Source of the DNA: Labilithrix sp.
GTDB lineage: Bacteria > Myxococcota_A > Polyangia > Polyangiales > Polyangiaceae
Assembly (NCBI GenBank): GCA_019637175.1
Contig: JAHBWD010000044.1
Location: 1-64,000 of the forward strand
DNA: 64,000 nucleotides
Direction of reading: 5' to 3'
Shown: positions 58,438 through 64,000 of the stretch, piece by piece
Layout: each line of letters starts with the position of its first letter
Numbering within the stretch: position 1 is the first letter of the stretch
Translations under genes and position numbers: made by a program
Notes under the pieces: generated by a model
What the model was told of the DNA's origin: nothing
What the model saw: the letters and a program-made list of their open reading frames with translations, nothing else
Databases searched by the model: none

Positions 58438-58514
58438 GCGCCCGTAGCTCAGCTGGATAGAGCACTGGTCTACGGAACCAGGTGTCGGAAGTTCGAATCT
58501 TCCCGGGCGCGCCA
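58438..58514 (+). tRNA. tRNA-Arg (anticodon ACG)
   Basis: The tRNA is 77 bases. All stems pair: acceptor GCGCCCG/CGGGCGC, D stem GCTC/GAGC, anticodon stem CTGGT/ACCAG with loop CTACGGA giving anticodon ACG, T stem GGAAG/CTTCC with TTCGAAT loop, then discriminator G and an encoded CCA. It reads CGU, and after A34-to-inosine editing also CGC and CGA. The next gene, tadA, starts 5 bases after CCA. A promoter with perfect TTGACA lies upstream. Confidence 0.97.
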
Positions 58515-58519
58515 GCAGC

Positions 58520-58987
58520 ATGCACGACGACGAGCACTGGATGCGGTGCGCGCTCGCGGAGGCCGATCGCGCGTCGGCGAAGGGCGAGGTCCCCGTCGGC
58601 GCCGTCGTCGTCGGCGCGAGCGGCGAGCTCCTCGCGACCGGGCACAACCTCCGCGAGACCGACGCCGATCCCACGGCGCACGCGGAGATCGTGGCGATCC
58701 GCGAGGCGGCGCGGAAGATCGGCGCGTGGCGCCTCGAAGGCGCCACGCTCTACGTGACGCTCGAGCCTTGCGTGATGTGCGCGGGCGCGATGGTCAACGC
58801 GCGGATCGCGCGCGTCGTCTACGGCTGCGACGATCCCAAGGCCGGCGCCTGCAAGACGCTCTTCACCATCGGTGAAGACACGCGTCTCAACCATCGCTTC
58901 CCGATCACGCGCGGCGTGCTCGAGACCGACTGCGCGGCGCGGCTGAAGTCTTTCTTCGCGGCGCTGCGCGCGCTCGGGAAGAAGTGA
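58520..58987 (+). CDS. tadA: tRNA-specific adenosine deaminase TadA
   Basis: The product is 155 residues with MHDDEHWMRCALAEADRASA at the start, the zinc/catalytic H54-A-E56 (DPTAHAEIVAI) and PCxxC (C84, C87 in LEPCVMCAGAM). TadA turns A34 to inosine in tRNA-Arg(ACG), the tRNA encoded 5 bases upstream. ATG 58520 matches the family start; there is no Shine-Dalgarno sequence in the 5-base gap, so the tadA message would be nearly leaderless once the tRNA is cut out. ATG 58541 is less likely because it would lose the conserved HxWM start. Confidence 0.96.
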   Translation: MHDDEHWMRCALAEADRASAKGEVPVGAVVVGASGELLATGHNLRETDADPTAHAEIVAIREAARKIGAWRLEGATLYVTLEPCVMCAGAMVNARIARVVYGCDDPKAGACKTLFTIGEDTRLNHRFPITRGVLETDCAARLKSFFAALRALGKK

Positions 58988-59002
58988 CGTTCTCGAGCGC
59001 GC

Positions 59003-61447
59003 TCATTCGAGCGGCTGCCAGCCGGAGTCGTCGTCGGCCGGATCGCGCCGCCCGCTCGAGACGGGCTTGCGCGGCTCCGGCCGCGGATCGCCCGGCCGGT
59101 AAAAGACGATCGGCTGCGCGGCGCCCTCGGCGTGCTCGGCGCGCGTGACCTTGCCGTTCTTCGCCGCGATCTCCATGAGCGCCGTGAGGTGGCGCATCCA
59201 TCCTTCGCTGACCGCGCCCTTGTCGCGCAGCCGCCCGTAGCGCACCGGCGAAGGCATGAGCGACGCGAGGAAGAAGCACTCCGGCAGGCTCAGCTCCTCG
59301 GGCTTGCGCCCGAAGTAGTAATCCGCCGCGCGCGTGATGCCGTAGACGTCGGGGCCGAACTCGATGACGTTCAAGTACAGCTCCATCATGTCGTCTTTGC
59401 GGAACGCCTGCTCGAGGTAGTCGGTGAGGATGACCTCCTCGATCTTTCGCGAGAGCGTCTTTTCGCGCGAGAGAAAGAGGTTCTTCGCGAGCTGCATCGT
59501 GATCGTGCTCGCGCCGCGTACGAACCTCCGCGCCTTCAGGTTCGCGGCGACGCTGCTGCGGATCGCGGCGTGATTGAAGCCCTTGTGCCGGTAGAACGCG
59601 CCGTCTTCGGTCGTGAGCACCGCCGCGATCATGAACGGGCTGATCGCGTCGAGATCCGCCCACGACGAGGTGCCCGGTCCGGTCGTCGTGTCGCTCGGCG
59701 TGCCGTCGGGGTGATACGTGCGATAGGTGAACGCGCCGGAGAACCGATCGCGCGAGAGCTCGCGAGGGACCTCGGACATCCTGCACTGATCGGCGATCTG
59801 GTAATCGAGCGTCAGCTTGTCGATCGCGCGCGTGTCGAAGACGACGCGCGAGGTCGCGCCGAACGTGCCCGTCATCCGCGCGGCGCTGACCGTGGGGAGG
59901 AGACCGCGAGGTACGCTGTCGAGGAGCGCCTGGCAGGAGGCGGGCGCGACGTCCGCCGAGAGCGCGACCGCGAAGTGATCGCGCGTCTCTTCGATCGTGC
60001 CGTGCGATCGCACGTGGAGCGCGCCCATGTCGAGCTGCGCGTCGTCGACCCGGAGCTTGCCCGCGTCGTCGAGCAGCCCCTTCGCGCTGACGGCGAAGTC
60101 GAGGCCGCGGAGCGGCTCGTGCGAGAGCCGCGGCTGCTTGATCGAGATCGATCGGAGCGCGATCTGTCCGTCGAACGTGAGCGAATCGCCTGCGGCCGCG
60201 AGCACGAGCTGACCCTTGCCGGAGACGCTCCCCTTGGCGACGTCGAAGAGCCCCTTCGTGCCGTCTTTCACGCCGAGGAGCGCGAGCGAGACGGGGCCTC
60301 CGGAGAGGCGCACGGTGACGTCGCCGGCCGCGAGCGGCAGCTCGGCGTCGATCGAGAGCGGCGTGCCGCCCGCTTGCTGGGCGCCGTCGCTCGCGAACGT
60401 CACGTGCACGCGATCGGCGCGGCGCTCGAGCGAGAACGGCCCTGGACCGAACGCGAACGGATCGCCGCCGAGATCCAGCTTCACGGAGAGGCCGCCGATG
60501 TCGACCTTGCTCCCGTCGGGCACGCGCGCGCCGAAGGTCGACGCGAGGCCCGCGATGCGCGTGCGCAGATCGTGCAGATCGGGCAGCGGCAGCACGGGCT
60601 CCTCGGGCGCTGGCGGCGTGGGCGGCGCGGCCTTCCCGCTCTTCGCCGCCACGGTCTTTCCTCGCGTCTTCACGGCGACGGCCGGAAGAGGCGGCGGCGC
60701 GGGATCGACCTGCGCGCCGGCGTTCGCGACCTTCGCGGCGGGCGCGGCGGGCGCCGCGTGCGAGAGCGAGAGCGTGGTCGCGGAGACGCGGCGCGGCGCG
60801 CCGTCCATAGCGAGCTCGACGTCGGCGCCGGCGAGCGACATCGTCGCCTGACGATAGGACGCGGTCAGCGTCTCGCAGCCGAAGCGCATCGCGTCCTCGC
60901 CGCGCGCGAGCTTGATGCCGCTCCCCGTGACCTCTCCGCCGGACGGGAGCTTCCACGCGATCGCGAGGCCGTCGGCCGAGACGGGCGTGCGACGTCGCTT
61001 CGCGCCGGAGGCCTCCGCGGGAGCGTCTTTCTTGAAAGCGCGGAGGCGATCGGCGATCTCTTCGGGCTCGCCGTCGAGCTTGATCTCGCCGCCGTGCCCG
61101 GCGATCTCGCTCACGCTCAAGCCCGCGGTGAGATCGACGCGGACGTCGTCGAGGCGCACCTCCACGCCCTCGACGCCGCGCGGGCGCACCCGAACGTCAT
61201 GGAGCGTGACCGCGAAGAACCCCGGACGCGCGCCGCCGACGGTCACGTCGAGGTTGCGGCGGGCGCCTTCCTCGACGACGCGGGCGCGTACGATCGGGCC
61301 GGCGGCCACGAACCCTCCGCCGAGGATCGCGAGCAAGCTCGCCGCCGCGACGAGGGCGGTCTTCTTCCGGAACGCGCGTCGCTTCGGAGCCGGCTCGCCG
61401 TCCGCCGTCTTCGGCGGATGAAAGGGCGTGGGGCGCGGACCGAGCAT
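59003..61447 (-). CDS. AsmA-like domain fused to a monofunctional GT51 peptidoglycan glycosyltransferase
   Basis: The product is 814 residues. A Pro/Arg cytoplasmic head is followed by one membrane helix (about 30-52), then about 540 residues of AsmA-like beta-repeat sequence (RNLDVTVGGARPGFFAVTLH, with an Ala/Pro/Lys linker near 250-290). The last about 210 residues are a GT51 domain: VLTTEDGAFYRHKGFN (catalytic E614), GASTITMQLAKNLFL, SRKIEE, and ELYLNVIEFGP. It polymerises lipid II glycan chains like MtgA. Ordinary MtgA has only a membrane helix before GT51, so the AsmA-type arm is unusual. Met replaces the second Gln of the STITQQ pattern. The end is Arg/Asp-rich. Confidence 0.88.
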   Translation of the reverse strand: MLGPRPTPFHPPKTADGEPAPKRRAFRKKTALVAAASLLAILGGGFVAAGPIVRARVVEEGARRNLDVTVGGARPGFFAVTLHDVRVRPRGVEGVEVRLDDVRVDLTAGLSVSEIAGHGGEIKLDGEPEEIADRLRAFKKDAPAEASGAKRRRTPVSADGLAIAWKLPSGGEVTGSGIKLARGEDAMRFGCETLTASYRQATMSLAGADVELAMDGAPRRVSATTLSLSHAAPAAPAAKVANAGAQVDPAPPPLPAVAVKTRGKTVAAKSGKAAPPTPPAPEEPVLPLPDLHDLRTRIAGLASTFGARVPDGSKVDIGGLSVKLDLGGDPFAFGPGPFSLERRADRVHVTFASDGAQQAGGTPLSIDAELPLAAGDVTVRLSGGPVSLALLGVKDGTKGLFDVAKGSVSGKGQLVLAAAGDSLTFDGQIALRSISIKQPRLSHEPLRGLDFAVSAKGLLDDAGKLRVDDAQLDMGALHVRSHGTIEETRDHFAVALSADVAPASCQALLDSVPRGLLPTVSAARMTGTFGATSRVVFDTRAIDKLTLDYQIADQCRMSEVPRELSRDRFSGAFTYRTYHPDGTPSDTTTGPGTSSWADLDAISPFMIAAVLTTEDGAFYRHKGFNHAAIRSSVAANLKARRFVRGASTITMQLAKNLFLSREKTLSRKIEEVILTDYLEQAFRKDDMMELYLNVIEFGPDVYGITRAADYYFGRKPEELSLPECFFLASLMPSPVRYGRLRDKGAVSEGWMRHLTALMEIAAKNGKVTRAEHAEGAAQPIVFYRPGDPRPEPRKPVSSGRRDPADDDSGWQPLE

Positions 61448-61544
61448 GCCCCATCCTAACGCTCGAGGCGGCGTATCTCATCAAACCTGCGAAAAAGGAC
61501 GAAGGATCGCCTGCGGTCGCGCCATCCCGCCGCGCGCGGTCGCG

Positions 61545-62030
61545 CTATTCGAATGCGACCTCGAAGTCGCCTTCGCCCTCGAGCCGTTGCGGGATCGCCT
61601 TGAAGAGCGTGACGATCTCCTTCGTCCACGACCCCTCGCCCTTGCGGAGCGGCTCGAGATCGCGCGCCACCTGGACGAGCTCGGCCCGTCGCGCCGCGCT
61701 GAGCCCGAGCAGATCGGCCGCCTGGTCGAGCAGAGCCTTCTCCTTCTCGTCGACCTCGGCGTCGACGCCGCTCATCCATGCGGCGGCGACGAACGCGAAC
61801 GCCTTGTCGCGCGCCGAGAGGTTCTCGACGAGCAGCTCCTCGAGCGGCATCGGCTTCTGGAGGATCTGATCGATGCGCCCGCGCAGCTCCTTGGTCAGGT
61901 TCAAGACCTCGGAGGCGGCGAGCACGCCGGCCTTCTCGTTGTCGTCGAGACGGCCGTCGGCCCAGGCCATCGTGACGAGGAGCGCGAGGGTTTCGGTGCA
62001 GGCGTCGGCGCCGATCGTGAGCCGCTTCAT
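61545..62030 (-). CDS. TerB-like (tellurite-resistance) domain protein
   Basis: The product is 161 residues, all helical, with no signal. The N-terminal LALLVTMAWADGRLDDNEKA and the later FAFVAAAWMSGVDAEVDEKE are the repeated TerB-type segments with Asp/Glu that could bind metal. Many TerB-like proteins have unknown roles in membrane stress or secretion. It lies on the same strand as the peroxidase gene (20 bases after its stop) and may be co-transcribed with it. No other ter genes are seen. Confidence 0.85.
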   Translation of the reverse strand: MKRLTIGADACTETLALLVTMAWADGRLDDNEKAGVLAASEVLNLTKELRGRIDQILQKPMPLEELLVENLSARDKAFAFVAAAWMSGVDAEVDEKEKALLDQAADLLGLSAARRAELVQVARDLEPLRKGEGSWTKEIVTLFKAIPQRLEGEGDFEVAFE

Positions 62031-62050
62031 TGTCGCGAGCTTAGCCGGTC

Positions 62051-63079
62051 TCAGGGCTTCGTCACCAGGTCCTTCGGCGGCTCACCCTCGAGCGCGCCGA
62101 GGAAGGTGACGATCGCCTTCACCCGCGCGTCGTCGAGCTCCTTGCCCACTTGATGGCGCGCCATCAGCTTCACGTTCTCCTCGAGCGAGCTCATCGATCC
62201 GTCGTGGAGGTAGGGGCTGGTCTTCGTGACGTTGCGCAGCGTCGGCACTTTGAAGACGTGGCGGTCGACGTCTTGCTTCGTGACCTCGAAACGCCCGAGA
62301 TCCTCGGCTCTTCCCGGGGCGACGGGCCATGGCTTGGCGACGCCGAGCTTCTGCGTCTGTGCGGCGCCGATGTACTTTCCTGCGTGGCAGGTCATGCAAT
62401 TGGCGTCGAGAAACGCAGCGAGGCCGGCCTTCTCGGCGTCGGTGAGCGCCGACGCGTCGCCGGCGAGGAACTTGTCCCAGCGCGAGGGCGTGAGGAGCTT
62501 CCGCGTGTAGGCGCCGAGCGCCTTGCCGATGGTGTCCGTCGTGATCGCGCCCTTCTCGTCGGGGAAGGCCTTCTTGAACGCGGCGACGTACGCCGGGCTC
62601 GCCGCCACCGCCTGGACGAGGGCCTTGTCGCCCTGGCTCATCACGTCGGGCTCCGCGGCGTGAGCGATCACGAAGTCTTCGACGAGCGTCCCGCGTGCGT
62701 CCCATCCTTGCGCGAAGCCGCCGGCGGCGTTGAAGATCGTGGGCGCGTTGCGACGCCCTCTCTGCGTCTCGCTCGCGCCGTTCTTCGTCACGTCATGGCA
62801 CGCGTTGCACGAGACGTCTTTGCCCTTCGAGAGCTTCGGGTCGAAGTAGAGCGTCTTTCCGAGCGCGACCTTCTCCGGCGTGAGCAGGTTGTCGGGTCGC
62901 TCGATCTTCTCCGGGAGCGGCGCGAAGACGGCGAGCTGACCGGGATCGAACGTCGGCGCCGGCGCGGCGGGCGCCGAGCTCGCGACGGCGGGCGCGGTCG
63001 TGGTGCTCGGTGTCGGCGCACCTCCCCCCTTGTCACAAGCAACGGCCGCGAGGATCCCGACGATCGCGAGCTTTCGCAT
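62051..63079 (-). CDS. Di-heme cytochrome c peroxidase family lipoprotein
   Basis: The product is 342 residues. The signal ends at C15 (LAAVAC), then a Thr/Ala/Pro stalk to about 45. It has two heme sites, CNACH (91-95) and CMTCH (228-232), with RRNAPTIFNAA and FKVPTLRNVTKTSPYLHDGS, both hallmark stretches of the CCP/MauG family. Such enzymes reduce H2O2 with electrons from small cytochromes, or modify proteins (MauG). The two cytochrome genes at 43.6-44.9 kb could be donors. ATG 63079 was chosen because it opens a clear lipoprotein signal. Confidence 0.92.
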   Translation of the reverse strand: MRKLAIVGILAAVACDKGGGAPTPSTTTAPAVASSAPAAPAPTFDPGQLAVFAPLPEKIERPDNLLTPEKVALGKTLYFDPKLSKGKDVSCNACHDVTKNGASETQRGRRNAPTIFNAAGGFAQGWDARGTLVEDFVIAHAAEPDVMSQGDKALVQAVAASPAYVAAFKKAFPDEKGAITTDTIGKALGAYTRKLLTPSRWDKFLAGDASALTDAEKAGLAAFLDANCMTCHAGKYIGAAQTQKLGVAKPWPVAPGRAEDLGRFEVTKQDVDRHVFKVPTLRNVTKTSPYLHDGSMSSLEENVKLMARHQVGKELDDARVKAIVTFLGALEGEPPKDLVTKP

Positions 63080-63146
63080 GGCGGCGCCGGAGTATATTCG
63101 ACGAGAAGGCGCTTGCGCTGCGCGACGCGCCCGCAATAATCGCCCC

Positions 63147-64000
63147 ATGCGCATTTCCAGGACGGCGTGGGGCGCCATCGCCCTCGCGTTCGTCGTCTCG
63201 ACGGCCTCCGCGCAGGAGAGCCCTCCGCCCGCGACCGAGCCGCCGAAGGCCGACGCGAACGTTCCCGGCGTCGGCATCAGCGAGGAGGCCAAGCGCCACT
63301 TCGCGGCCGGCGTCGCCCTGCTCCAAGACCCCGAAGGCGAGAAGGTCGAAGAGGCCTACCGCGAGTTCCGAACGGCCTACGATCTGTCGGGCTCGCCGAA
63401 GATCCTCGGCAACATGGGCTTCTGCGCGATGCGCCTCGAGCGCGACGGCGAGGCGATCGAGGCCTACACGCGTTACCTCCGCGACGTGCCCGACATCGAG
63501 CCCGACGAGCGCGCGCAGATCGTCCGCGACGTGCAGACGCTCTCGGTCGGCGTCGCGCGTCTCACGCTCGAGGTCAACAAGCCCGGCGCGCGCGTGCTCG
63601 ACGTTCGCATCCCGGTGCGCGGCGAGCGCGTCACGAACACCTACGGCCCCGTCGACGGCAAGCTCGACATCGGCGTCCGCCCCGGCCACCACGTGATCAC
63701 CGTGAAGCTCGCCGACCACGAAGACGCGGTCTGGGAGGTCGACGCGTTCGCGGCCTCGCGCGACAAGCACACCTTCGTCCTCAAGGAGCGCGTCACCGCG
63801 TCGCCGATCATGGCGGCGCCCGAGGCGCGCGCGACGCACGCCGGTCCGTGGATCGTCGTCGGCATCGGCGGCGCGATGATGGTCGCCTCCGCCGTGACCG
63901 GCATCGTCGCGCTCGGCAAAACGAGCGACATCGCGGATCGATGCCCCGGCGACGTCTGTCCGAGGAGCTTCGATCTCGAGAGCGAGCGCTCGTCGGCGAA
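63147..64000 (+). CDS. TPR-like secreted/membrane protein, N-terminal part (cut by window edge)
   Basis: The frame stays open to the window end (284 full codons visible). A signal peptide (ATG 63147; STASA cut before QESPP) is followed by a TPR-like helical region (GISEEAKRHFAAGVALLQDP, then YDLSGSPKILGNMGFCAMRL), a PEGA-like beta part (about 145-200) and a membrane helix near 235-255 (WIVVGIGGAMMVASAVTGIV). After it come two cysteines (DRCPGDVCP). This order (TPR, PEGA-like, one or two membrane helices) is frequent in myxobacterial genomes. The function is unknown. Confidence 0.8.
   Translation, partial: MRISRTAWGAIALAFVVSTASAQESPPPATEPPKADANVPGVGISEEAKRHFAAGVALLQDPEGEKVEEAYREFRTAYDLSGSPKILGNMGFCAMRLERDGEAIEAYTRYLRDVPDIEPDERAQIVRDVQTLSVGVARLTLEVNKPGARVLDVRIPVRGERVTNTYGPVDGKLDIGVRPGHHVITVKLADHEDAVWEVDAFAASRDKHTFVLKERVTASPIMAAPEARATHAGPWIVVGIGGAMMVASAVTGIVALGKTSDIADRCPGDVCPRSFDLESERSSA

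Overview
The window reads as chromosomal DNA of a myxobacterium (Myxococcota, probably the Polyangiales side). The grounds are very high GC, dense genes with frequent 4-base ATGA/GTGA overlaps, a membrane-anchored Ser/Thr protein kinase, very many lipoproteins with Pro/Asp/Gly/Ala-rich stalks, Cys-rich lipoproteins, and TPR-type envelope proteins. I see no integrase, transposase, phage gene or CRISPR array. It looks like core and lineage-specific chromosome rather than an island. The taxonomic call is inference from these traits.

Layout. 1-6.7 kb is a PQQ island. A fused PQQ glucose dehydrogenase-cytochrome c lipoprotein, an unannotated 45-residue PqqA precursor and a Cys-rich lipoprotein lie on the minus strand. 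A tight pqqB-pqqC-pqqDE(fused)-MFS operon is divergent from them. 6.7-12.5 kb has a rhodanese, a Ser/Thr kinase, small lipoproteins, a MAPEG protein and a HAD phosphatase. 12.5-20.4 kb holds a tamA-tamB pair with a divergent lipoprotein. 20.5-22.2 kb is rplU-rpmA-HAD with a clear promoter. 22.7-26.4 kb is feoA-feoB-histidine kinase. 26.4-30.1 kb (minus) is polysaccharide deacetylase, a membrane protein and recD2. 30.2-36.0 kb is lipoprotein-rich, with two tandem Cys-rich paralogues and a Sel1-repeat protein. 36.2-38.3 kb is groES-groEL under a perfect CIRCE element.

38.5-43.5 kb has a coupled pair of unknown genes, a secreted trypsin-like protease and an acyl-CoA dehydrogenase. 43.6-50.9 kb has two c-type cytochromes, an HpnA-like epimerase, a response regulator with a histone-H1-like lysine tail, an SCP2 protein and a GAF/enzyme-I-like protein lacking the phosphorylatable His. 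50.9-58 kb has a TonB receptor coupled to an M20 amidohydrolase, ApbE, a VWA protein and a PDZ-thioredoxin. 58.4-59.0 kb is a tRNA-Arg(ACG) gene directly followed by tadA, the enzyme that deaminates that tRNA's wobble base. 59-64 kb has an AsmA-like/GT51 glycosyltransferase fusion, a TerB-like protein, a di-heme peroxidase and a TPR membrane protein cut by the window end.

How the genes fit together. The PQQ genes make the cofactor used by the adjacent dehydrogenase, whose own cytochrome domain can pass electrons to other periplasmic c-type cytochromes; several are encoded in the window. Envelope building is a second theme (TamAB, GT51, deacetylase, many lipoproteins). The most unusual observations are the tRNA-Arg/tadA unit, the long acidic PqqA, the histone-tailed response regulator, the His-less GAF-enzyme I protein and the AsmA-GT51 fusion.
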